DNA of 64,000 nt from an uncultured Clostridia bacterium (lineage in GTDB: Bacteria > Bacillota > Clostridia > UBA1381), in assembly GCA_959602045.1 (NCBI GenBank), contig CAUGRT010000001.1, forward strand, positions 1-64,000. The letters are read 5' to 3'. Made by a program: the position numbers and the translations under genes. This document shows positions 52,601-59,927 of this stretch, in pieces. The notes under the pieces were generated by a model. That model saw only the letters and a program-made list of their open reading frames with translations, searched no databases and was not told where the DNA came from. Each line of letters begins with the position of its first letter. Position 1 is the first letter of the stretch.

Positions 52601-53186
52601 GTTCTTTCGCCAGCCGAATCAACTCCGGCAAAATCCGTTTCTGATCCGCCAGACCGTGGTTTTGAATTTCTATATAATAATTTTCCCTGCCGAATACTTC
52701 AATATACCGCTGAGCAATTTTTTTTGCACCCTCGTAATCATCCGCCAACAAGCGTTTTGGCACTTCTCCGGCAATACATGCCGAAAGCACGATCAATCCC
52801 TCGCTATGCTCCCGAAGCAATTCAAAGTCGATTCGCGGCTTATAATAAAAGCCCTCCAAATGCCCCATACTGACAAGATAAATCAAATTTTTATAGCCAA
52901 GCTGATTTTTGGCAAGCAAAATTAAATGGCTTGTTTTATTATCCACACCGTGAACCTTGTCAAACCGGCTGCCCGGTGCCATATAGACCTCACAGCCGAT
53001 GACCGGGTGAATCCCCTCCTCCTTGCAGGCACGATAAAAGTCCACAGCACCGTACATATTGCCGTGGTCGGTGATCGCGCAGGAGGTCATTCCCAGCTCT
53101 TTTACACGCTTGACAAGCTTCTTAATATCCGATGCTCCGTCCAGCAGACTGTATTCCGTATGCGTATGAAGATGACAAAAATTCAT
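49689..53186 (-). CDS. dnaE: DNA polymerase III alpha subunit DnaE
   Basis: A 1165-residue replicative polymerase. It starts with the PHP domain (MNFCHLHTHTEYSLLDGASD). The polymerase palm aspartates are in MPDIDIDFAPEGR near residue 400, GPGRGSAAGSIVSYCL precedes it, and an OB fold and C-terminal domain complete it. ATG 53186 is preferred, with ACGGAG 9 nt upstream; longer frames would overlap whiA. It follows whiA by 58 bp. Confidence 0.97.
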   Translation of the reverse strand: MNFCHLHTHTEYSLLDGASDIKKLVKRVKELGMTSCAITDHGNMYGAVDFYRACKEEGIHPVIGCEVYMAPGSRFDKVHGVDNKTSHLILLAKNQLGYKNLIYLVSMGHLEGFYYKPRIDFELLREHSEGLIVLSACIAGEVPKRLLADDYEGAKKIAQRYIEVFGRENYYIEIQNHGLADQKRILPELIRLAKELNVGLAATNDAHYILKSDAKYQDVLMCIQMEKTVDDPNRMKFETEEFYMKSPEEMQELFSYVPEALKNTEKIAQMCNVDFDFNTRHLPAYDVPDGKTATQYLRELCEQGLQKRYPEVTEELRQRLDYELGVINSMGFVDYFLIVWDFIHFARSHGVMVGPGRGSAAGSIVSYCLEITSIDPIQYTLIFERFLNPERVSMPDIDIDFAPEGRQKIIDYVVEKYGADNVAQIVTFGTMKAKLAIRDVGRTLNMSYADVDRVAKMIPNELNITLERALQVSNELKTAYENDMKIRELIDTSKALEGLPRHTSTHAAGVVITSEPLVNYLPLTVNKDNFPATQFTKDTVENLGLLKMDFLGLRNLTVIENAIKIIKKTRGIQIDLDRIDYNKKEVFELISSGNTDGVFQMESPGMQSFMQELKPDSLEDIIAGIALYRPGPMEQIPRYIHNKKHPDEVTYKHPLLEQTLNVTYGCMVYQEQVLEIVRNLAGYSLGKADSMRRVISKKKAEAMKVERKNFIYGSDDGDIPGCIKNGIDEATAIAIFDEINDFANYAFNKSHAAAYAFVCYQTAYLKTFYPVEFMASLISSIEDMDKINHYIENCRAMGIDRLPPDVNRSGDSFTVEGNGIRFGLGAVKNVGHGVIQRIVEERERNGIYTSFSNFLDRTAGFDMNKRALEGLIHCGAFDSMGIKRSQLLSVYERALDGMTRTAKDNVAGQLSLFDTAEEPEEMEFPDIPELDKKQLLKLEKQSIGMYFSGHPMEEYTDRIQKLTKHNIGDILMSVQRDEDGNYRHTEGGLQDEERVVICASVASRKNKTTRSNSQMAFLTLEDTFGSVECIVFPKILGMYSPILQEDEIICVSGRVSIREDENPKLIAETVEPIETALEKGIEVAAAKPKKTAVQRLYIKLDSRTAENLKQVEESLAPYQGDMEVRLFFEDTKKMASVPRRLWFNNTISALEDIKSIFGTDNVRIK

Positions 53187-53244
53187 CGCGTTAATCTCCG
53201 TTCCGCCGCCCTCCCCGGCGGCATATTCCTTTGCTATGTAAAAG

Positions 53245-54096
53245 CTACAATTCCTCTGCAAATCGGATAATCCGATTCAATCGGTGATTGACTCCCGATT
53301 TTCCGATCGGCGGATCTAAGTGTTCTCCCAATTCTTTCAGGCTTTCCTCCGGGAGCTCGCACCGCAGATCGCCGATTTCCTGCAAAACCGCCGGCAGCTT
53401 ATCCCATTTCCCGGCAGCCTTGATTTTTTCCACCGCCACAATCTGACGGGACGCCGCCTTTGCCATTTTATCCGCATTGGCGCTTTCGCAATTCACGCGG
53501 CGGTTGATATTATTCCGCATTTCCTTTTCCACTTGAACCGTGAACAGCTCCAATGCCGCCATCGGTGCGCCGATATATCCCAGAAAATCCGCAATATCCT
53601 CATACCCTTTCAGATATACAACATAGCTGCCCTTGCGCTCTGTGATTTTCGCTTGAAGCTGCACCGAAAGCAGCTCCGACAATAAACTTGCCTCGCTTTG
53701 GTTTCGGGTACAAATTTCGAGATGATAGTTTTTATTCGGATCGGAAACCGAGCCGCCGCCCAAAAACGCTCCGCGCACATAAGAGGCGCGGCAACATTCA
53801 AACGGCATAACATCTCCGAAAATCATTTCATTGATATTATCCGATTCAAACGGATTTTCTACAATAATATGCTTATTTCTTGCGCCCTCCTCGATATGGA
53901 TTCGGATTCCGAATCCTTCTTCAAGATCGCGCGCCATTCTCTGCGCAACAGCGGCATTTTCCGTTGTAAACTTCAATCTGCCGTTTTCCATGCGCCCTGC
54001 CGTCCGAAAAATACCTGCTGTTTCCGCAATCACACACTTCGGACATTCCGGCACACCGGCACAAAGCTTTTCCTTAATTTCCGAGGAAAATGACAT
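53245..54096 (-). CDS. whiA: DNA-binding protein WhiA
   Basis: A 283-residue protein with an N-terminal degenerate homing-endonuclease-like domain and a C-terminal helix-turn-helix (ending SGVNHRLNRIIRFAEEL-like). SFSSEIKEKLC at the start and YVRGAFLGGGSVSDPNKNYH near residue 105 are diagnostic. It is a sporulation regulator in Streptomyces and affects division and chromosome segregation in B. subtilis. It follows yvcK, as usual. Confidence 0.96.
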   Translation of the reverse strand: MSFSSEIKEKLCAGVPECPKCVIAETAGIFRTAGRMENGRLKFTTENAAVAQRMARDLEEGFGIRIHIEEGARNKHIIVENPFESDNINEMIFGDVMPFECCRASYVRGAFLGGGSVSDPNKNYHLEICTRNQSEASLLSELLSVQLQAKITERKGSYVVYLKGYEDIADFLGYIGAPMAALELFTVQVEKEMRNNINRRVNCESANADKMAKAASRQIVAVEKIKAAGKWDKLPAVLQEIGDLRCELPEESLKELGEHLDPPIGKSGVNHRLNRIIRFAEEL

Positions 54097-54140
54097 TCCA
54101 TCACAAATCCCTTCTATTTTATAATCAACATGCTAATCTC

Positions 54141-55091
54141 TCACGATCTTTGACGATAGACATTCAGAATAACACGTGCCAAACGGCTGAAATTATGTCT
54201 GACCTGTCCATCCTGGATCAGCATCAGATTCCCGAGCATCAAATTGGAACGCGTCATAACCTTAGCCGCATCCACCCGAACCGGATGCGCATACTGGGAG
54301 GAATATTTCATCCGCAGTTCCTCCGGAACGATCGCATTACTCGCAATCACCACATCCGCAATTCCGCGATAAGAGTGTTTCTCAATTGCCTCTAAATGGT
54401 CATTGACGCTATATCCTTCCGTTTCACCCTCCTGCTCCATCAGATTACAGACATAAATTTTCACGGCATTACTATTATGTATTGCCTCCACAACACCGTC
54501 CACCAGCAGATTCGGGATAATGCTCGTATACAAGCTTCCCGGCCCCAAAACAATGATCTGTGCCTCATGAATCGCCCGAAGCACATTCTCCACCGCCGTT
54601 GCCTTTGGTGTCAGAAAGACATGATCAATCGGTCGGTTGCTCCGGTGCTTGCCGATATTGCTTTCTCCGTTAATAATCGTTCCATCGCTCAATTGCGCGC
54701 TCAGCATGACATTATCGTTCGTAACCGGATACACCCTGCCGACTACGCCTGCCATCTTGCAAAAGCGTCTTACCGCGGTTTCAAAGGTCGGAGAAAGCTC
54801 ATTAATCGCCGCAAGAATAATATTCCCCAAGCTATGACCGTCCAAAGCGCCCTCATGAAACCGAAAATTCAAAATTTCTCCCAATTCCGGATCAATGTCC
54901 GACAACGCGCTCACACAGTTGCGCACATCCCCCGGCGGTAACATTCCGTAATCGGAACGCAGTACCCCCGATGATCCGCCGTCATCCGCTACCGTCACAA
55001 CCGCTGTAATGTTATGGGTATGCAGCTTCAGTCCTTTCAGCATTGTTGAAAGTCCCGTTCCGCCGCCTATTGCAACAATACGCTCATCCAT
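54141..55091 (-). CDS. yvcK: YvcK/CofD-fold protein (gluconeogenesis factor)
   Basis: A 316-residue UDP-sugar-binding protein needed for growth on gluconeogenic substrates and for cell shape in B. subtilis. IVAIGGGTGLSTMLKGLK at the N-terminus, DDGGSSGVLR and NFRFHEG are canonical. ATG 55091 is chosen because GGAG lies 6 nt upstream, though an ATG 12 nt earlier is possible. Its usual neighbour rapZ is 720 bp away, separated by repeats. Confidence 0.95.
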   Translation of the reverse strand: MDERIVAIGGGTGLSTMLKGLKLHTHNITAVVTVADDGGSSGVLRSDYGMLPPGDVRNCVSALSDIDPELGEILNFRFHEGALDGHSLGNIILAAINELSPTFETAVRRFCKMAGVVGRVYPVTNDNVMLSAQLSDGTIINGESNIGKHRSNRPIDHVFLTPKATAVENVLRAIHEAQIIVLGPGSLYTSIIPNLLVDGVVEAIHNSNAVKIYVCNLMEQEGETEGYSVNDHLEAIEKHSYRGIADVVIASNAIVPEELRMKYSSQYAHPVRVDAAKVMTRSNLMLGNLMLIQDGQVRHNFSRLARVILNVYRQRS

Positions 55092-55232
55092 TTCCGTCTC
55101 CATTCTGCCGAATCAACCGGCATCAAAAACATGTATTCTCTCTCATGCGGCAGCCGATTTGCTGCCAATCTCTCTCTTTTACAACAATGTCTGATCTTCT
55201 TACATTTCGCCCCAACACACGAGGAGGGCGCA

Positions 55233-55328
55233 GGATTCCAAGTGTTTTTCAGGCTATGCAGGCGAGTTCTACTCCGCGCAGCGTAGCGGATGTCTGAGCC
55301 GGAATCGCATGAAAAATACTTGGAATCC
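55233..55328. repeat. Hairpin repeat element, copy C
   Basis: 96 bp with 19 bp inverted arms (55233-55251 and 55310-55328; one G-T pair). The core matches copy B almost base for base (GGCGAGTTCTACTCCGCGCA, then GTAGCGGATGTCTGAGCC). The outer arm begins GGATTCCAAGTG, unlike A or B. On + it is followed by TTTTTCGGG, but genes here run on -. Confidence 0.88.
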
Positions 55329-55391
55329 TTTTTCGGGTTATTCTTTGTTCCGTGGGGGCGGGATAGTCCACGCTCCGAGGGTGGGTGGTTT

Positions 55392-55482
55392 GGATTTGCG
55401 TGTATTTTTAATTTTCCTCCGGTTCAGAGCACGAATTTCAGCCGTGATTCACCTCCGTAAACTTAAAAACACACGCAAATCC
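55392..55482. repeat. Long inverted repeat
   Basis: Two 20 bp arms (55392-55411, beginning GGATTTGCGTGT, and 55463-55482) pair with one wobble. They enclose a 51 bp interior with TCCTCCGGTT and ACCTCCGT. The overall form (long arms, about 90 bp) resembles the hairpin element, but the core is different. Confidence 0.75.
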
Positions 55483-55524
55483 TCGACGGCTGACTGCAAC
55501 GCTCTCCCTTTTGCGCAGGTTGAT

Positions 55525-55800
55525 AGATTGCTCCGGTCAAAGGTGCTGATGTATGTTTATACTTCAAGTCCTTGAACAGGGCAAGATGCGCCGCTCTCTC
55601 ACGCAGGATGGAAAAGATGCAAGCAGATTGTTCCGGTCAAGGGTGCTGACGTATGTTTATACTTCAAGTCCTTGAACAAGAGCAAGATGCGCCGCTCCCT
55701 CTTACGCAGGACGGAAAAGAAGCAAGCAGATTGTTCTGATCAAGGGCGCCGACGTATGTTTATACTTCAAGTCCTTGATCAGGACAAGATGCGCCGCTTA
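55525..55800. repeat. Tandem 100-103 bp repeats
   Basis: Units begin at 55525, 55625 and 55728 with AGATTG, each holding GTATGTTTATACTTCAAGTC, then CAAGATGCGCCGCT and ACGCAGGA; a partial unit precedes them. Within each unit the block before ATGTTTATAC can pair with the CCTTGA block after it. In the third unit both sides have changed together to CTGATCAAGG/CCTTGATCAG, keeping the stem. Confidence 0.85.
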
Positions 55801-55812
55801 TTTTTCGTCCTG

Positions 55813-56670
55813 CTATTCGCGACCGATGTCACGATAGCTGATATTTACTTTGTAGTTTAGCGATTTCAAATAGCCTGCAAGCCTGTTTGTCATTGTGATA
55901 CTTCTGTGCTTGCCGCCCGTACAGCCGATCGCAATCGTTAATGAAACCTTGCCCTCTTCAATGTACAGCGGAATCATAAACGCCATCAGATCGTCTAATT
56001 TATCCATAAATTCCACAGCGGTCGGAAAACTCATAACGTAATCCTGAACTTCTTTATCATTTCCGGTTTTTGGCTTCAATTCATCAATATAAAACGGATT
56101 CGGAAAACACCGGACATCAAAAACCAAATCGGCATCCAGCGGAATCCCATACTTGAAACCGAACGCCATAACATTGATTTCAATGCTATTTGCCTCTTTT
56201 GATGAAAAAATCTTCTTGATTTCATCCAATAAATCGGCATTCGTAAGATTCGACGTATCAATTACATAATCCGCTTCGGTCAGCAGCTTCGACAAAAGCT
56301 TGCGTTCCTCATGAATCGACGCCAACAAGCCGTTGACATGATCAATCGGATGCGATCGGCGGCTTTCCTTATAACGCTTGACTAAGGTTTCATCATTGGC
56401 ATTCAGAAAGAGAATGGAAACCCCATACTTCTTTTTCAGCTCCGCTACCTGTTCCAGCAGCTGATTAATCATATCCCCGACACGCATATCAATGACAAGC
56501 GCCACATTGTTGAATTTCCCGTTGGATAGGGTGAGCATTTCCGTAAACTTCGGGATCAGCATCGGCGGCATGTTATCAATACAAAAATAACCCATATCCT
56601 CCAAATAGCGTATTACCCTCGTTTTTCCCGAACCGGACATCCCGGTTACAATTGTAAATTTCATCTGCAT
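55813..56670 (-). CDS. rapZ: RNase adapter/nucleotide-binding protein RapZ (YvcJ)
   Basis: A 285-residue P-loop protein with Walker A GMSGSGKTRV at the N-terminus, then GYFCIDNMPP, and the C-terminal GCTGGKHRSI signature. In E. coli it guides RNase E to small RNA GlmZ, which controls glucosamine-6-phosphate synthesis; in Firmicutes (YvcJ) it binds nucleotides and affects competence. It is 14 bp after murB on the same strand. Confidence 0.95.
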   Translation of the reverse strand: MQMKFTIVTGMSGSGKTRVIRYLEDMGYFCIDNMPPMLIPKFTEMLTLSNGKFNNVALVIDMRVGDMINQLLEQVAELKKKYGVSILFLNANDETLVKRYKESRRSHPIDHVNGLLASIHEERKLLSKLLTEADYVIDTSNLTNADLLDEIKKIFSSKEANSIEINVMAFGFKYGIPLDADLVFDVRCFPNPFYIDELKPKTGNDKEVQDYVMSFPTAVEFMDKLDDLMAFMIPLYIEEGKVSLTIAIGCTGGKHRSITMTNRLAGYLKSLNYKVNISYRDIGRE

Positions 56671-56684
56671 CGCCCTTCCTCTTA

Positions 56685-57584
56685 TTACTGTTCCCCGATC
56701 AGCCGAACCTCCGGCTCCAGTCTGACACCGTATTCCTTTTCTACCGTATCCTGCACATGCCGAATCAATGCCAACACATCGGCAGCGGTTGCGCCGCCCT
56801 TATTCACGATGAATCCGGCATGCTTTTCGCTCACCTGGGCGCCGCCGATTGATGCCCCCATCAATCCGCAGTCCTGAATCAGCTTTCCGGCAAAATACCC
56901 CTCCGGCCGTTTAAACGTACTCCCTGCCGAGGGCATTGCCAACGGCTGTTTTTCCGCTCTTTTCCTATTATATTCCTGCATTTGCGCCTTAATTTCATCA
57001 TACGTTCCCTTTTCCAGCCGCAAAACGCTTGATAAAATCACATACTTCCCGGTTTCAAACATACTGTGCCGATAGGATAAATCCAAGTCCTCTTTTTTCC
57101 GCGTATGAATCTCCCCGGCTTCATCCAAATAGGTAACGCTCTCGATAACGTCCTTTAGCTCACTGCCATAAGCGCCGGCATTCATATAAATTCCGCCGCC
57201 TAAGGTTCCGGGGATTCCCGAAAGCCGCTCAAAGCCCGAAAGCTCCGCTTTTAAAATCGCACTCGCCAGCGCAGACAGCAATACACCTGCCTCCGCATGA
57301 ACCTCATTGCCTTCAATCGACACATGATTCATCCGCTTTCCGATATGCAGAACCGCCCCGCGCCAACCGCGATCCCCGATCAGCATATTCGAACCGTTCC
57401 CCATCACCAGATATGGCACGTCATTCTCCTTACAATATGCAATCACGCGCTTCACTTCATCTTCGGTTCCCGCTTCAATAAATACGTCCGCCGGCCCTCC
57501 GATGCGAAACGTTGTATGACGGCTCATCGGCTCGTCAAACACCACATGCGCCGCCAACTTTTCAAAAGCTGCCTTATCAATCAT
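56685..57584 (-). CDS. murB: UDP-N-acetylenolpyruvoylglucosamine reductase
   Basis: A 299-residue FAD enzyme, second step of UDP-MurNAc synthesis. PMSRHTTFRIGGPADVF, the FAD-loop MGNGSNMLIGDRG, IPGTLGGGIYMNAGAYG and GSTFKRPEGYFAGKLI are diagnostic. ATG 57584 is chosen (AAAGGA 10 nt upstream); longer frames would run into the PHP gene. Its partner murA is on the other strand at 59928. Confidence 0.96.
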   Translation of the reverse strand: MIDKAAFEKLAAHVVFDEPMSRHTTFRIGGPADVFIEAGTEDEVKRVIAYCKENDVPYLVMGNGSNMLIGDRGWRGAVLHIGKRMNHVSIEGNEVHAEAGVLLSALASAILKAELSGFERLSGIPGTLGGGIYMNAGAYGSELKDVIESVTYLDEAGEIHTRKKEDLDLSYRHSMFETGKYVILSSVLRLEKGTYDEIKAQMQEYNRKRAEKQPLAMPSAGSTFKRPEGYFAGKLIQDCGLMGASIGGAQVSEKHAGFIVNKGGATAADVLALIRHVQDTVEKEYGVRLEPEVRLIGEQ

Positions 57585-57603
57585 AAAATAATTGTCCTTT
57601 CCC

Positions 57604-58341
57604 TTATTTCCCCATTTGCCATCTGAAAAACGGCTTTCCTTTGGCTTCAAAAAACGCCGCAAGCGTTTCCAGATTCCGATTCATAATCAGCTCTTTCGGG
57701 AAATCAATTTCTTTCAGCATCTCCAATGCAAACTCATAATGCCCCAAATCAGACCACATATGCGCGTCGGAGGTTACAACAATTCCTACCTCATGCTTCT
57801 TGCACAGCTCTGCAATTTTCCGGCAATTCGGAATACTGCCCTGTCTGACAAAAAACGAATGATTGTTAATCTCCATCAGCTTATGATTCTGCTTCGCCAA
57901 TTTGACAATCTTCTCATAATCATACGGATACGCCGCCGTTCCGCTGTGGCAAATAATATCGACAATCGGATTCTGTACGATGTTCAGATAAGCATCGGTA
58001 TGATCCGCTCCCTTGCCGCTGTAGCATGGGCTGTGAATACTGGCATTTACAATATCCAGCTTTTTATAGATTTCCTCATCCAGCGCGTCAATATTCCCCT
58101 GCTGATCCAAAATATTGGCTTCGATTCCGTATAAAATTTTCACACCGCAGATTTCTCTGGGAATATTTTTTAAATTGTGAAAATGCCAATCATGCGGAGC
58201 GTCCGGCAGGCTCATGCCATGATCCGTAATTGCAATCGCCTCCATGCCGGCTTTCGATGCCGCCTTCGCCATTTCCGTAACGGTACTGTAGGCATGGGTA
58301 CTCGCGATCGTATGTGTATGTGTGTCTGCTAAAATTTTCAA
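57604..58341 (-). CDS. PHP-domain phosphatase, YcdX type
   Basis: A 245-residue trinuclear-metal PHP phosphoesterase. Metal-site motifs are DTHTHT at the N-terminus, ITDHG near residue 38, GIEANILD near 70, a central histidine in ICHSGT and the final SDAHMW. YcdX-like enzymes act on small phosphate esters in vitro, and the true substrate is unknown. A member between hprK and murB is common in Clostridia, which suggests a link to sugar or cell-wall metabolism. Confidence 0.85.
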   Translation of the reverse strand: MKILADTHTHTIASTHAYSTVTEMAKAASKAGMEAIAITDHGMSLPDAPHDWHFHNLKNIPREICGVKILYGIEANILDQQGNIDALDEEIYKKLDIVNASIHSPCYSGKGADHTDAYLNIVQNPIVDIICHSGTAAYPYDYEKIVKLAKQNHKLMEINNHSFFVRQGSIPNCRKIAELCKKHEVGIVVTSDAHMWSDLGHYEFALEMLKEIDFPKELIMNRNLETLAAFFEAKGKPFFRWQMGK

Positions 58342-58355
58342 TTGGTATGCACTCC

Positions 58356-59300
58356 TTATAAGTTCAGTTGTTCTTCCATTTGCTGCATCAGCCGCTTGTT
58401 CAGCTCGACCGCAGCGTTATACCCCATCCGCTTCTGACGGTTGTTCATTGCCGCAACCTCCACGATGACCGCCAGGTTTCTGCCCAGCTTCACCGGAATC
58501 GTCAGCGACGGTACGTTAATTCCCATAATGTTGGTATATTCGTCCACCATGCCCAGACGATCGTATTGACGACCCTCTACCCACGGCTCTAAATGAATAA
58601 TCATATCAATATTTTCCGTATCCTTGATTGCTCCGATACCAAAAATCTCTTTAACGTCAATGATTCCGATCCCTCGCAGCTCCACAAAATGCCGGATGAT
58701 TGCCGGGGAAGATCCTACCAGCGTCTTATTGGATACTCTTTTAATTTCAACCGCGTCATCCGCAACCAGTCTGTGACCGCGCTTTACTAGTTCAATTGCC
58801 GTTTCGCTTTTGCCGACTCCGCTTTCGCCCATGATTAAAATACCCTCGCCGTAAACCTCCACCAAAACACCGTGGCGCGTGCGGCGCGGCGCAATCTGGA
58901 CATTCAAATAAGAAATAATCGCACTCATAAAGGACGACGTAATATCCTCGCTCCGCAGCAGCGGTACATTATATTTCTCCGCAAACTCCACCATCTCCGG
59001 AAAAACCTGCATTCCGCGCGTAATAACCAACGCCGGAAACCCCAATGCAAAAAATTTATCCAGCTTCTCCTCGCGCTCATCAATGCTAAACTGCTCCAAA
59101 TAGGTAAATTCCACCCTACCCATAATCTGAATCCGGTTATTGTCAAAATGATCAAAAAAACCAATCATCTGCAATCCCGGACGGTTAATATCAGCACAGC
59201 CGATTTGTACTGTTTCAATGTCCTTTGGCTCATATATTTTCTCAAGCTCAAATTCTTCAATGATTTTTGTTAAAGGTATTGTAAATCCGCTTTCCGTCAT
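58356..59300 (-). CDS. hprK: HPr kinase/phosphorylase
   Basis: A 314-residue bifunctional enzyme that phosphorylates and dephosphorylates Ser46 of HPr, the central switch of carbon catabolite repression. The N-terminal domain covers about residues 1-130. The P-loop GESGVGKSE near residue 155 and the ELRGIGIIDVKEIFG signature near 205 are both intact. ATG 59300 follows AAAGGCGG; longer starts lack a site. It is the first gene of the hprK-PHP-murB-rapZ group. Confidence 0.96.
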   Translation of the reverse strand: MTESGFTIPLTKIIEEFELEKIYEPKDIETVQIGCADINRPGLQMIGFFDHFDNNRIQIMGRVEFTYLEQFSIDEREEKLDKFFALGFPALVITRGMQVFPEMVEFAEKYNVPLLRSEDITSSFMSAIISYLNVQIAPRRTRHGVLVEVYGEGILIMGESGVGKSETAIELVKRGHRLVADDAVEIKRVSNKTLVGSSPAIIRHFVELRGIGIIDVKEIFGIGAIKDTENIDMIIHLEPWVEGRQYDRLGMVDEYTNIMGINVPSLTIPVKLGRNLAVIVEVAAMNNRQKRMGYNAAVELNKRLMQQMEEQLNL

Positions 59301-59356
59301 TATAGGTCCGCCTTTCATTCGGTATTTTTGCCTGCACACAAGCTCTCCTATTTTAT

Positions 59357-59385
59357 ATTATAACGTAAACTTTGTAATTTTTCAA
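59357..59385 (-). promoter_or_regulatory. hprK operon promoter
   Basis: On the minus strand TTGAAA (59385-59380), 17 nt, TATAAT (59362-59357), about 57 bp upstream of the hprK start codon. Confidence 0.8.
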
Positions 59386-59476
59386 TATTTTTATTAAAAT
59401 TTCATGCAGATTATATGTCGGATTGAATAATCTTTTAAAAAATTTCAAAAAAACTAAAAAAAAGCGATAAAAACTC

Positions 59477-59505
59477 TTGCAAAATTAAATGATTTGTGGT
59501 ACAAT
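59477..59505 (+). promoter_or_regulatory. rpmB promoter
   Basis: TTGCAA (59477-59482), 17 nt, TACAAT (59500-59505), about 45 bp upstream of the rpmB start. Confidence 0.8.
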
Positions 59506-59549
59506 AACTCTTGATGTTTCATTAATATGTTAAGGAGGTGTATTTTAGA

Positions 59550-59738
59550 ATGGCTAAATGTGAAATCTGCGGTAAGGGTGTTACCTTTGGTATTAAGGTA
59601 TCACACTCACACAGAAGATCCAACAGAACATGGAGGCCTAACATTAAAAAAGTTAGAGCTGTTGTAAACGGTTCTGTAAAATCAGTTAATGTATGTACTC
59701 GTTGCCTTCGTTCGGGAAAGGTTCAGCGCGCGGTTTGA
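59550..59738 (+). CDS. rpmB: 50S ribosomal protein L28
   Basis: A 62-residue L28 of the zinc-binding form (CEIC near residue 4 and CTRC near residue 52). SHSHRRSNRTWRPNIKKVRA is canonical. ATG 59550 lies about 11 nt after AAGGAGG. It stands alone, with its own promoter and terminator. Confidence 0.97.
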   Translation: MAKCEICGKGVTFGIKVSHSHRRSNRTWRPNIKKVRAVVNGSVKSVNVCTRCLRSGKVQRAV

Positions 59739-59755
59739 TTTACTGAAAGACTTAT

Positions 59756-59785
59756 AACAGCTTGCAATCGGCAGGCTGTTTTTTC
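59756..59785 (+). terminator. rpmB terminator
   Basis: AACAGC (59756-59761) and GCTGTT (59775-59780), extended by TTGC/GCAG, with a T tract after. Confidence 0.8.
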
Positions 59786-59865
59786 TTTCCGCTTGTAAGA
59801 ATCATCCATAAAAAGGAATAAACATTACAAATTGATTAAATTTTCGATTTTCGTAATATTTGTTT

Positions 59866-59893
59866 TGCTTTTTACGGGGATTTCTGATATAAT
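59866..59893 (+). promoter_or_regulatory. murA promoter
   Basis: TATAAT at 59888-59893 with TTGCTT about 16-17 nt upstream (near 59866), 34 bp before the murA start codon. Confidence 0.7.
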
Positions 59894-59927
59894 GTTTTTG
59901 TAATAGACTATAAAGGGGTGTATCGGT

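Larger units (their letters stand above)
55092..55812. other. Repeat-rich gap interrupting rapZ-yvcK
   Basis: About 720 bp where other Firmicutes have a short gap. Besides the three repeat features listed separately, it holds a small stem GGCAGC/GCTGCC about 60 bp upstream of yvcK and a GC-rich stretch near 55350-55390. No gene with a ribosome binding site is seen, and no clear promoter for yvcK. Confidence 0.7.

Noticed and set aside
55309..55575. Open frames within the repeat region between rapZ and yvcK
   Set aside because: They run across inverted and tandem repeats without ribosome binding sites or recognisable domains.
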